Virus record (IMG/VR): IMGVR_UViG_3300024490_000059
Coordinates: 1 to 20,200 of that record
Direction: 5' to 3' (one strand)
DNA from: a virus
Length of the DNA: 20,200 bases
The notes under the pieces are model-generated. The model saw only the letters and a program-made list of their open reading frames with translations, was not told where the DNA came from and searched no databases. Below, piece after piece: positions 1 through 6,639 of this stretch. The translations under genes were made by a program, and so were the position numbers. Each line of letters begins with the position of its first letter. Positions within the stretch are counted from its first letter, which is position 1.

Positions 1-1
1 G

Positions 2-1282
2 GACGGCTGGGACGAGCAATGGGTGGAGGCCGCGATCCAGAAGGTGCGCGGCAAACTGATCAGCATGTCTCCCAGCGAGTACATGCAGCCGATTTCCCGC
101 TCGTTCGTCTACACGCAGCAGCGGTTCACGGATCGCATCGGTGTCGTCTACGCTTATCAGCGGTTGTCCGATGAGGACGGCACGCCGGGCATCTACTGCA
201 CGGTGTTCAACCCGATGCTGCCGCCCGACCAGAACCACGATGGTTGCGCGAAGACCGGCCTACTCGGCTACGCCCACGGTGAGTATCCATTTGTTCTGTA
301 CAGGCGCGAGTACTTGAGCCGTAAGCTCCACGATTCCCGTGGTCTGCCCGAGCCGGGCAAGCCGTGGCAGGATCAGATCAAGGCGCACAAGGACTCCCGC
401 ATTGACGCCGCCTCCCTCGGCATCCTCCCGCCCATCTGCTACCCGCAGGGCCGCCCGCCGGGACGTTGGGGTCCAGGTGCGATGATTTCGGAGCGGCGTC
501 CGAACGAGTACCACTACGCCGACCGTCCGATACCGGACATGAACACGGACAAGTCCGAGCAACTGCTGGAGACTTCGTTCAAGGAGTACAACGGCTTTGC
601 CAGCCGCGAGGGCGATCCCGCCATCGACCCGATCTACAACCAGTTTGAGGTCGATAAGTTCCTCGGCTGCCTCGCCAAGAGTTTCCGCCAAGTCTGGAAG
701 CTCTACAAGCAGTACGGCATGGATCAGGTCACGTTCCGCGTAATGGGCGTCAAAGACCCCAACTTCCAGCTCTTCAACAAGGGCGACGTGAACGAGGAGT
801 TCGACTTCTACCTCGCGTGGGATGTGCAGTCGCCGGACTTCAAGCGCATGAGCGAGAAGTGGACGGCGATCATCCAAGCCGCGCAGTCCCTCGACCGCGA
901 AGGCGTCATCGACTGGTCTGCCCTTTGCACCGCGTTTGTGTCCACCATCGACCCGAACATTGCCGAGCGCATCATCCGTCCCGCGCAGCAAGGCCAGCAG
1001 CAGATCGTGCAGGACGAGCAGCAGGATCTGGCGCAAATCTTCGCGGGTATCCCGAAGAACATCAAGCCCGGCACCCCGCCGCAGATCGGCCTCCAAGTCA
1101 TCCAGCAATACCTGCAACAGCCCGATGTTCAGCAGAGGTTTCAACAGGATCAGCCGTTCCGCGAGCGTCTGGAGGCGAGAGCCAAGCAGTACCAGTTCCA
1201 GCTCCAGCAGCAGCAGAACGCTGTCATTGGACGCCTCGGAGCGCAGATGCCAGGGCCGATGCCCGCCACCACTAGCACATGA
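2..1282 (+). CDS. Portal protein, 5'-truncated
   Basis: This is probably the portal: the dodecameric ring at one head vertex through which DNA is packaged and ejected. The frame is open to the window edge (it reads DGWDEQWVEAAIQK from base 2), so the in-frame GTG at 23 is not the true start and the N-terminus is missing. About 427 residues remain. The segment YPFVLYRREYLSRKLHDSRG followed by a PWQDQIKAHKDSRIDAAS helix and LGILPPICYP resembles the portal core in podovirus-type phages: an arginine-rich strand, then a helix-rich region of the kind that lines the channel. The last 120 residues are very Gln-rich and helical (QQGQQQIVQDEQQD, QFQLQQQQ), as in portal C-terminal barrels. It overlaps the next gene by ATGA. 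Position directly before scaffold and capsid genes supports the call. No family search was possible. Confidence 0.75.
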   Translation, partial: DGWDEQWVEAAIQKVRGKLISMSPSEYMQPISRSFVYTQQRFTDRIGVVYAYQRLSDEDGTPGIYCTVFNPMLPPDQNHDGCAKTGLLGYAHGEYPFVLYRREYLSRKLHDSRGLPEPGKPWQDQIKAHKDSRIDAASLGILPPICYPQGRPPGRWGPGAMISERRPNEYHYADRPIPDMNTDKSEQLLETSFKEYNGFASREGDPAIDPIYNQFEVDKFLGCLAKSFRQVWKLYKQYGMDQVTFRVMGVKDPNFQLFNKGDVNEEFDFYLAWDVQSPDFKRMSEKWTAIIQAAQSLDREGVIDWSALCTAFVSTIDPNIAERIIRPAQQGQQQIVQDEQQDLAQIFAGIPKNIKPGTPPQIGLQVIQQYLQQPDVQQRFQQDQPFRERLEARAKQYQFQLQQQQNAVIGRLGAQMPGPMPATTST

Positions 1283-1575
1283 AGAAACGCCGCGACCCGA
1301 ATCTGACGTCAGCCGAGAAGTTTGGCCGGCTGCGTCAGGCGATGTTCCGTCTCGTTGGTAACGATGCCTTCCAAGATTTTGTGGAGGAGCTGCGCGAGAT
1401 GCAGCACTCGACGATGATCGACCTCTGCGCTGACGCCGTGGTGAAGGACGAGCGGATGACGCTCGCCGCCACGGGTGAACTGCGGGCGTACTCGCAGATC
1501 ATCGGCCTGTACGATGACTTTGTGCAGCAGCAGATGCAACAGGCGGAGATCGACGCCGAGCAGCGGGCGGGATAA
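1279..1575 (+). CDS. Small head-region protein of unknown function (98 aa)
   Basis: I do not recognise this gene. It encodes a 98-residue, soluble, charged and mostly helical protein (SAEKFGRLRQAMF, DFVEELREMQHSTMIDL, FVQQQMQQAEIDAEQRAG). The start overlaps the portal stop in an ATGA, which points to translational coupling. A small helical protein between portal and scaffold genes is common in phages with SU10-like capsids; it could be an assembly factor or a minor head protein, but that is inference from position. No catalytic motif, membrane segment or metal-binding Cys/His pattern is visible. It is the last gene before a 142-nt non-coding interval. Confidence 0.75.
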   Translation: MKKRRDPNLTSAEKFGRLRQAMFRLVGNDAFQDFVEELREMQHSTMIDLCADAVVKDERMTLAATGELRAYSQIIGLYDDFVQQQMQQAEIDAEQRAG

Positions 1576-1586
1576 GCGTTGTTACT

Positions 1587-1603
1587 GCGGCGAGTAGCGC
1601 CGC
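1587..1603 (+). terminator. Hairpin after the portal/98-aa genes, weak terminator candidate
   Basis: GCGGCG (1587-1592) pairs perfectly with CGCCGC (1598-1603) around the loop AGTAG. The stem starts 11 nt after the stop of the 98-aa gene. The sequence that follows is TAATAATTCCTG, which is AT-rich but has no clean T-run, so it would be a poor intrinsic terminator. It could instead be an RNA-processing or stability element at the portal/scaffold boundary. Confidence 0.35.
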
Positions 1604-1624
1604 TAATAATTCCTGTTGACAGAT

Positions 1625-1643
1625 GGGTGCGTGAATCGCACCC
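1625..1643 (+). other. Second hairpin in the scaffold leader
   Basis: GGGTGCG (1625-1631) pairs perfectly with CGCACCC (1637-1643) around the 5-nt loop TGAAT. It lies in the non-coding stretch 1576-1717 before the scaffold gene. No T-run follows, so it is not a standard terminator. In an mRNA it would sit in the 5' leader, about 75 nt before the scaffold start codon. Role unknown. Confidence 0.4.
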
Positions 1644-1669
1644 GTAGCGTCACTTGGCATCCGCTAGGT

Positions 1670-1725
1670 AGTTCTTGGGACTCAAACCCATGCCCAAAGT
1701 TCTTGGGACTTAAACCCATGCCTAA
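1670..1725 (+). repeat. 28-bp tandem duplication covering the scaffold start codon
   Basis: Two directly adjoining 28-nt copies, 1670-1697 and 1698-1725, differ at only two positions, both C/T. Each runs from AGTTCTTGGGACT through AAACCCATGCC. Each copy holds an ATG: 1690 in copy 1 and 1718 in copy 2. Because 28 is not a multiple of three, the first ATG is out of frame; it opens a seven-codon ORF (MPKVLGT) that stops at 1711-1713, four bases before the real start. This looks like a recent slippage duplication of the translation initiation region. Confidence 0.9.
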
Positions 1726-2818
1726 CGAAACAGTTGAAACGGCTCCTTCACAGCCCGCTGATGTGGCTCCGGCCACGGAGGCAAAAAATGATGCCCCGAA
1801 AAAGAGCAACTTGAGTGTCGCGCAAGCCGCGCAACGCCTTCTCAACATGGAGGCGGAAAATGCGAAGGCCCAACGACAGGCTGAACAAGCTGCTCCGGCG
1901 CGGGACCAAGCGCCAAACGATTCAGCCAACCCAGATGAGGCTACCGCCGAGTCTGCCGAGCCAAGCCAGCAGGCGGAAACGCCCGAAGGTGAGGCCGACG
2001 TTCCTTCTCAAGACGATTCCACCGAAGACGCCAAGACCGAGAAGAAGATAGAGAAGCGTATCGGGAAAGAGATTGCCAAGCGCAGAGCTTTGGAAGCCCA
2101 AGTGGCGGAATTGCAGGCGCAACTGACCCAAAAGGCCAGCCAACCCGAGCAAGCCGCCCAACCTGCACCCGCCCAGCCGTTGCCCAGCAATGTGCCGTTG
2201 GCGCAGATTGAGGACTTCCAGTCGCTCCAGACCTTGAGAGATCAAGCGAAGGAGGCGAAACGCTTTGCCCAAGAGCAACTCGACCGGGATGATTTCGAGC
2301 CTGTCCGCGTGGGTGATACCGTGCTAGGCAGACCCGAACTCAAGGCAATCCTCCGTAACGCGGAGAAGACCCTTGATGATGATATTCCCGCCCGAGCGCA
2401 GTTCCTGACGCAGAAGCAGGAGGCGCAAAAACTTGCTCATCAGATGTTTCCATATCTGAAGAACAAGGAAACGCCCGAGTACGTCCTCGCCCAGCAGGCA
2501 TTGTCGCAGATGCCCTGGATGCGGAACTTGCCCAATGCCGACTGGATCATCGGGGTGCAGATAGAGGGGTTGAAAGCCCTAGAGGCGAAGCAGAAGGCGA
2601 AACCAGAATCCAAGCCAAAGCCCGCCATGAGCAGCAAGCCCCCCGCGAGTCAGTCAGTCGTATCTTCAGCCGGCGGCGATGTTCGTGCTCCAAGCGCGAC
2701 CAAAGCAGCCAATCAGATCGAAGCTCTTCGGATGCAGTTGTCCAAGAAAGGCGGCGTCACGGCAAATGAAGCAGCAGCGTTTCTTCTGGCCCGTGAAAAA
2801 GCTAAACTCAACCGATAA
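1718..2818 (+). CDS. Capsid scaffolding-like protein (366 aa)
   Basis: This is probably the internal scaffold, which guides capsid assembly and then leaves the head. The evidence is position (just before the major capsid gene) and composition: a very charged, Gln/Ala/Glu-rich and apparently disordered N-terminal half, a strong coiled coil near residues 105-140 (EKKIEKRIGKEIAKRRALEA, QVAELQAQL), a second helical part around 180-280, and a Lys-rich C-terminal tail (LSKKGGVTANEAAAFLLAREK), the usual capsid-contact end of scaffolds. The ATG at 1718 (MPNETVETAP) was chosen over a TTG at 1616 in the same frame, because the extra residues would read through hairpin and repeat DNA. No clear Shine-Dalgarno precedes it, and the start lies in the second copy of the 28-bp duplication. 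No protease motif (Ser-His or ClpP-like) was seen. Confidence 0.7.
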   Translation: MPNETVETAPSQPADVAPATEAKNDAPKKSNLSVAQAAQRLLNMEAENAKAQRQAEQAAPARDQAPNDSANPDEATAESAEPSQQAETPEGEADVPSQDDSTEDAKTEKKIEKRIGKEIAKRRALEAQVAELQAQLTQKASQPEQAAQPAPAQPLPSNVPLAQIEDFQSLQTLRDQAKEAKRFAQEQLDRDDFEPVRVGDTVLGRPELKAILRNAEKTLDDDIPARAQFLTQKQEAQKLAHQMFPYLKNKETPEYVLAQQALSQMPWMRNLPNADWIIGVQIEGLKALEAKQKAKPESKPKPAMSSKPPASQSVVSSAGGDVRAPSATKAANQIEALRMQLSKKGGVTANEAAAFLLAREKAKLNR

Positions 2819-2830
2819 CCTTCGTTAGTC

Positions 2831-3832
2831 ATGGCCCTATCAACCACTTACAACGTAGCGGGAGATCGTGAAGATCTTACCGACTTCCTCACCATCCTCG
2901 CCCCCGAGGATACTCCGAAGATCTCGACCTTCGCCAAGACCAAGCGCATGACGAATGCGTATCAGGAGTGGCAGGTTGACACCTTGAGCCCCGTCTCCTT
3001 CGGCGGCGTGCTCGAAGGTCAGGACGTTCTGGCCTTCTCCAACCAAGCCGTTAATCGCGCTCGTCTGGGCAATTACGTCCAGCAGTTCCGCGAGCAATGG
3101 ATGGTCTCCCGCCTCCAAGAGGCTTCCGACGTCGCTGGCGTGTCCAGCGAGGTTGCGAACGCCAAGATGAAGGCGATGCGCGAGATCAAGCGCGACATCG
3201 AAGCCTGCATCGGCTCCGACAATGATCGCCAGCAAGAGGCTCCTCCGGCGCCTTACAAGCTGCGCGCTCTCGGCAAGTGGATCAGCAACACGCCCGGTTC
3301 GGACGTGCCTGCCGCTTTCCGCACCCCCACGGGCAACATCAACAGCACCGCCACCGGTTCGCTGTCGGAGTCTGCCTTCAACGACGTCTTCCAGTCGATC
3401 TTCCAACAGGTCGGCGGCCGTCGCTCCTACACCCTGTTCGCTGGTCCGTCGCTCAAGCGTGCGATTTCCAAGTTCCAGCGTTCCGAGGGTTCGTCCGGCA
3501 CCACGAAGACCTATCAGGTCACGCAGGATGCCTCCGAGCACCAGATCGACCTCGATGTCACGATGTACGTCGGTGACTTCCATACCGTCACCATCGTGCC
3601 TGACCTCTTCAACGGTATCCTCGATGGAGCTGATCCGTCGAGCACCAGCGATGTGCAGAAGGCCCGTGGCTACGTTATCGACCCCGAGCTGGTCGGTATC
3701 GGCTACATGCTCGGTATCGAGTCCAACGAACTGCCGGACCTCGGCGGTGGTCGCCGTGGGTTCATCCTCGCGGCCCTCACCCTGATGGTGAAGAACCCGC
3801 TCGGCCTCGGCAAGTTCGCCGCGACCAGCTAA
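2831..3832 (+). CDS. Major capsid protein, SU10-like (HK97 fold)
   Basis: This 333-residue protein builds the icosahedral shell. The N-terminus, with NVAGDREDLTDFLTILAPED, TPKISTFAKTKRMTN and then YQEWQVDTLS, matches the pattern I know from SU10-type major capsid proteins (the DUF5309 family), which share the HK97 fold. The later parts fit as well: an RDIEACIGSDN spine-helix region, SESAFNDVFQSIFQQVGGRR, DLDVTMYVGDFHTVTIVPDL, and a C-terminal GYMLGIESNELPDLGGGRRG with ALTLMVKNPLGLGKF. Length is normal for the family. It starts 13 nt after the scaffold stop with the leader CCTTCGTTAGTC and no Shine-Dalgarno, which is surprising for a protein needed in hundreds of copies. The decoration-like gene follows after 31 nt. 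Confidence 0.88.
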   Translation: MALSTTYNVAGDREDLTDFLTILAPEDTPKISTFAKTKRMTNAYQEWQVDTLSPVSFGGVLEGQDVLAFSNQAVNRARLGNYVQQFREQWMVSRLQEASDVAGVSSEVANAKMKAMREIKRDIEACIGSDNDRQQEAPPAPYKLRALGKWISNTPGSDVPAAFRTPTGNINSTATGSLSESAFNDVFQSIFQQVGGRRSYTLFAGPSLKRAISKFQRSEGSSGTTKTYQVTQDASEHQIDLDVTMYVGDFHTVTIVPDLFNGILDGADPSSTSDVQKARGYVIDPELVGIGYMLGIESNELPDLGGGRRGFILAALTLMVKNPLGLGKFAATS

Positions 3833-3849
3833 TAGCCAACCACCTAACT

Positions 3850-3855
3850 AGGAGG
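3850..3855 (+). promoter_or_regulatory. Strong Shine-Dalgarno for the decoration-like gene
   Basis: A perfect AGGAGG stands 8 nt before the ATG at 3864 (AGGAGGAAACTACCATGG). It is one of only two near-ideal ribosome binding sites seen in the window and suggests very high translation of the following capsid-associated protein. Confidence 0.85.
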
Positions 3856-3863
3856 AAACTACC

Positions 3864-4331
3864 ATGGCTGATACTGCTGTCACAATCGCCCGCGCCCGTA
3901 CCTCGCAGCTCTCGCTGCAAGAGCAGGCTCGCGGCTTCTCGCACAAGTTCACCGTCAAGTCGTCCGACGTTGCTCTCGGTACCGGTTCCACCGACACCGT
4001 GACGGTTACGCTCGGCGCCCTGCCGTCGAAGTATGTGCTCAACAACGCTCTGGTGAACGTCACGACTGCCTTTGCGGGCACGACGGCGTTCTCCATCCAG
4101 GTTGGCACCACGACCACGACCAACAGCCTCGTCACCGCGCAATCGGTGCTGACCGCTGGTGTTCTGGCCGGCGTTCCGACGACTGCCACGATCCGCACCG
4201 CTACCGCGACTGCGAACCTCGTTGCCGTCTTCACGAACGCTACCGGTGGCAGCCCGTCCGCCCTCACGGCGGGCGAGTTGGACATCTACCTCAACATCGT
4301 CGATCTGTCCGATCCGACGAAGCTCGGATAA
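3864..4331 (+). CDS. Probable capsid decoration (head fibre) protein (155 aa)
   Basis: This 155-residue protein is very rich in Thr, Ala, Val and Ser, with almost only predicted beta strands (TDTVTVTLGALPSKYVLNNA, TTAFSIQVGTTTTTNSLVTA, GELDIYLNIVDLSD). It lacks Cys and has few charged residues outside the first 25. It lies directly behind the major capsid gene, has a perfect AGGAGG at 8 nt, and is followed by a terminator-like hairpin. Together these suggest a virion protein needed in numbers close to the capsid protein, such as a trimeric decoration protein that stabilises the shell. The function is inferred from position and composition; no specific family was recognised. A minor beta-sandwich tail protein is the main alternative. 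Confidence 0.65.
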   Translation: MADTAVTIARARTSQLSLQEQARGFSHKFTVKSSDVALGTGSTDTVTVTLGALPSKYVLNNALVNVTTAFAGTTAFSIQVGTTTTTNSLVTAQSVLTAGVLAGVPTTATIRTATATANLVAVFTNATGGSPSALTAGELDIYLNIVDLSDPTKLG

Positions 4332-4345
4332 CCGAGATTGCTACT

Positions 4346-4383
4346 GGGGGCATCCCGAAAGGGCTCTGCCCCCTCCCTCTTTT
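4346..4383 (+). terminator. Terminator-like hairpin after the capsid genes
   Basis: GGGGGCA (4346-4352) pairs perfectly with TGCCCCC (4367-4373). Inside it CCC (4354-4356) can pair with GGG (4361-4363) around a stable GAAA tetraloop. The pyrimidine tract TCCCTCTTTT follows, ending at the ATG of the next gene at 4384. It fits a partly effective intrinsic terminator placed between abundant capsid genes and the low-copy connector and tail genes. The tract holds C residues, so read-through is likely. Confidence 0.65.
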
Positions 4384-4746
4384 ATGGTGAGCGAGAGCGG
4401 CATAGTCACCCAAGTTCCCAAGGAGTTCGTCCGCAAGTGGTGGGGCGAGATCGTGAACGGTCTCCCAGACGAGAAGGCCAAGGTCCATGAAGACCAAGCC
4501 CGTCTGGCCGCCAAGATGCGCGAACAAGGCTCAACCCGCATGGATGGGTTGGGACAGATGGCCGCCCGCATCAACAGTCGCTTGTTTTTCCGGCTACAAG
4601 CGCAGCATGGCAATAATGTCCATGAGTGGATGCCGGAGTATTTGAAGGACAACCCGCATCTGTGCGCGGTTGGCTACCGCCCAAAGGTCAACCCCGCCCG
4701 GCATGGGCTGACGGGTGGCTGGATGGGTAAGCAGAAAGACGCTTGA
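4384..4746 (+). CDS. Connector-region protein of unknown function (120 aa)
   Basis: I do not recognise this gene. It encodes a 120-residue soluble protein, helical in its first two thirds (VPKEFVRKWWGEIVNGLPDE, KAKVHEDQARLAAKMREQ, MAARINSRLFFRLQ), then a Trp/Pro-rich part (VHEWMPEYLKDNPHLCAVGY) and a Gly-rich basic tail. The ATG at 4384 directly follows the T-run of the capsid terminator, leaving no room for a Shine-Dalgarno; a longer reading in this frame would run back through the decoration gene and is unlikely. The stop overlaps the next start as TTGA. From its place it may be a small head-completion or tail protein, but nothing in the sequence proves this. Confidence 0.7.
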   Translation: MVSESGIVTQVPKEFVRKWWGEIVNGLPDEKAKVHEDQARLAAKMREQGSTRMDGLGQMAARINSRLFFRLQAQHGNNVHEWMPEYLKDNPHLCAVGYRPKVNPARHGLTGGWMGKQKDA

Positions 4747-6059
4747 GGACGACCCCGTACAGCACGGCTTTGTCGCAGCTTTGCGGCCTGATTGGCGTGC
4801 CGACAAGCCGTCTGACGACGGAACTCGCCTCCAGCCTCAACACGCTGTTTAACGCGAATGTACGGCAGGTTTGGGGCGCTGGTAACTGGCCCGACCTGTC
4901 GATCTGGGGTGAGGCGCGGTTTGCGGGTAACCTGCTGACGTACCCGAACGATGTGGCCCAGACGTCCAACTGGACGGCTACGAATGTTACGGCTACGGCC
5001 AACTCCATCAATAACCCTGCTGATAACCGGGTTACGGCCAGCAAGCTGCTGGAGACGGTCACGAATGGTCAGCACAAGGTAGCCCAGACGGTTACCGGCT
5101 TCCCGAGCACGCAGTACCAGGCGTCCGTGTACGCCCGTCCCAATGGACGTAATTACATCCAGATGGTGGTCAATGACGGTACGACCAGCTTCAGCACGTT
5201 CTTCAACGTGCAGGCTGGCACGATTGGCACGCAGGCCAACGTGACGTCGGCCAACATCCAGCAATGCCCGAACGGGTTCTTCCTCTGCACGATCACGTTT
5301 ACGACCGGCACCGCTTGCACCAGCCTTGCTTACTCCGTGGGCATTTCCACGGATGGCAGCACGGTGTCCTACGCGGGCGACGTCACCAAGGGCGTTTACC
5401 TCTGGGGCAACCTGATGGTGCAGCAGACGAATGTCAGCCCCAACCAGTTCATCGTCCCATACGACCAGACTGGCGAGAAGGTGATTGATGTGTTGTTCCA
5501 AGCGTGGATCGACAATCCCGCGATGGTTACCTACCCCCGTCCCCAAGGCTTTGTGGTGACGACCGAGGGGTTCCAGATGATTTCCACGGCTGGTGGCTTC
5601 ATGGGGACGAATGGCTACGTCTCGTACAACACCAATCCTGCCAACCCGGTCTACCTGTTCTACCGCCGTGCTCCTTACACCTACGCTGGGGACACGTTCA
5701 GCGCCACCGCCACCTACGTTGCCGGTCAGTACGTCTACTACACGCGGACCACGGGGGCGCAGGCGGGTACATCCGATTACTGGAAGTGCTTGAGCGCCAC
5801 CACGGCGGGCCAAGATCCCGAGGACACCCCGTCCAAGTGGGAACTGCAAGAGCTGCCCGAGGCGCTGTCCGGTATCTTGGTCTGGCAGACCTTCGGGGAC
5901 TGGCTGACGCAGGATGGACAGATGGAGAAGGCGGCGTCCGCCTACCAGACCGCAGAACTCAAGAAGCTCAACGAATGGGACCGCATCGAGCGGCAGATGC
6001 CAGATAACTTCCAGCTACAAGTGTTTAATCACGTTACCAGTCAGAATAGGTCTTGGTAA
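4743..6059 (+). CDS. Head-tail adaptor with inserted carbohydrate-binding-like domain (438 aa)
   Basis: The protein appears to be an adaptor (gp4/gp6-like or tail-tube-A-like) split by an extra domain. Residues 1-60 are helical (LCGLIGVPTSRLTTELASSL, NTLFNANVRQVWGAGNWP). Residues 62-243 form a separate beta-rich unit starting NLLTYPNDVAQTSNWTATNV and running through ASKLLETVTNGQHKVAQTV to GVYLWGNLMVQQ. That unit matches the jelly-roll, carbohydrate-binding-module-like domains usual in tail fibres. Residues 245-312 and 370-425 return to adaptor character (VFQAWIDNP-like strand, ALSGILVWQTFGDWLTQDGQ, helix AELKKLNEWDRIERQMP). Residues 325-368 (YVAGQYVYY, then YWKCLSATTAGQDPEDTPSKW) resemble a small chitin-binding-type module. 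The start is TTG overlapping the previous stop. The last 45 bases overlap the antisense HNH gene. Confidence 0.65.
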   Translation: MRTTPYSTALSQLCGLIGVPTSRLTTELASSLNTLFNANVRQVWGAGNWPDLSIWGEARFAGNLLTYPNDVAQTSNWTATNVTATANSINNPADNRVTASKLLETVTNGQHKVAQTVTGFPSTQYQASVYARPNGRNYIQMVVNDGTTSFSTFFNVQAGTIGTQANVTSANIQQCPNGFFLCTITFTTGTACTSLAYSVGISTDGSTVSYAGDVTKGVYLWGNLMVQQTNVSPNQFIVPYDQTGEKVIDVLFQAWIDNPAMVTYPRPQGFVVTTEGFQMISTAGGFMGTNGYVSYNTNPANPVYLFYRRAPYTYAGDTFSATATYVAGQYVYYTRTTGAQAGTSDYWKCLSATTAGQDPEDTPSKWELQELPEALSGILVWQTFGDWLTQDGQMEKAASAYQTAELKKLNEWDRIERQMPDNFQLQVFNHVTSQNRSW

Positions 6060-6584
6060 TTCTGGTTTCCAATGCAAATTATCGCGTATCCGATAGGCGT
6101 GAGTTGCCGTGATGCCAAAGTCTTTGGCTATTGCGGGGCCTCCATGTCCATCGGCAAAACGCTTTTGAATTTCAGCTATTTGCGTGGAGTTCAGTTTGGC
6201 ATGATGAGCGCGTTCGCCTCTTGGCGACACATGCGTTCCAACGCGCCAAGAATGCTTCATGTTATCCGCGTGCGAAACCCACTCCAAGTTGCTGACATGA
6301 TTGTTCAGCTTGTTGGAATCCTTGTGATTAACTTGCGCCAAGTCATTGGGATTTGGCAGAAAGGTCAGCGCAACAAGGCGATGAACCAAAACATTCCAAA
6401 TCGGTTTTTCGCTTTTGGACAAAATAACAGCTGCGTATCCAAATTTGTTGATTCTCCATTTGATAGGTCTTGGGCGTCTTCGTCTCCTGTGTGGCCCAAG
6501 AGACCAAGAGCGAATTTGTCCGCTTTCGGTAATTTCGTACAAGGTTTCGTAGCCCCGAATCGGGGTGTAGGTTTCAGTAGTCAC
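6015..6584 (-). CDS. HNH homing endonuclease with NUMOD4 and HTH domains (189 aa)
   Basis: This is a free-standing homing-type endonuclease on the strand opposite to all neighbours. Residues 6-50 (YTPIRGYETLYEITESGQIR) are a NUMOD4 DNA-binding motif. Residues 67-112 are an HNH_3-type nuclease, with VHRLVALTFLPNP, NHKDSNKLNNHVSNLEWVS and DNMKHS; H68, H87, N99 and E101 fit the active-site pattern. Residues 125-173 look like an IENR1-type helix-turn-helix (LNSTQIAEIQKRFADG, AIAKDFGITATHAYRI). The start is GTG at 6584; an ATG 5 bases upstream is out of frame and stops at once. The stop lies inside the adaptor gene, whose last 15 codons are overlapped. It is more AT-rich than its neighbours, a sign of horizontal transfer. 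On the + strand 6060-6639 has no credible gene; 6585-6639 is a short leader. Confidence 0.9.
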   Translation of the reverse strand: MTTETYTPIRGYETLYEITESGQIRSWSLGPHRRRRRPRPIKWRINKFGYAAVILSKSEKPIWNVLVHRLVALTFLPNPNDLAQVNHKDSNKLNNHVSNLEWVSHADNMKHSWRVGTHVSPRGERAHHAKLNSTQIAEIQKRFADGHGGPAIAKDFGITATHAYRIRDNLHWKPELPRPILTGNVIKHL

Positions 6585-6639
6585 GCATTGATACCTAACT
6601 CCGTTCTGGGTTACGTCAACGTTTAATTAGAACAAAGCC

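Noticed and set aside
260-1144. Long - strand frame opposite the portal gene (294 aa)
   Set aside because: It is a shadow caused by GC-rich codon bias; Leu/Asp/Arg-rich with no recognisable motif, opposite a well-supported gene.
1616-1650. Sigma-70 promoter from TTGACA at 1616-1621
   Set aside because: No TATAAT-like hexamer lies 16-18 nt downstream; that stretch is the GC-rich second hairpin.
1622-1700. tRNA-like element suggested by a hairpin and TTGGGACTCAAACCC
   Set aside because: No cloverleaf with acceptor stem, anticodon arm and T-arm can be formed; the second part is a simple tandem repeat.
1616-1717. N-terminal extension of the scaffold from TTG at 1616
   Set aside because: It would translate the hairpin and the first repeat copy into a Cys/Trp-containing segment unlike the rest; ATG 1718 is the natural start.
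4674-5849. Long - strand frame opposite the adaptor (391 aa)
   Set aside because: It is an antisense shadow with no domain signal; the + strand protein has coherent adaptor and carbohydrate-binding-like parts.
6550-6567. CCCCGAATCGGGG palindrome near the HNH start as terminator or operator
   Set aside because: It lies inside the NUMOD4 coding region (PIRG codons) and has no T-run; likely incidental.
6072-6626. 184-aa + strand reading frame between the adaptor and the 107-aa gene
   Set aside because: It is the antisense shadow of the HNH gene, whose NUMOD4, HNH and HTH motifs are clear on the - strand.
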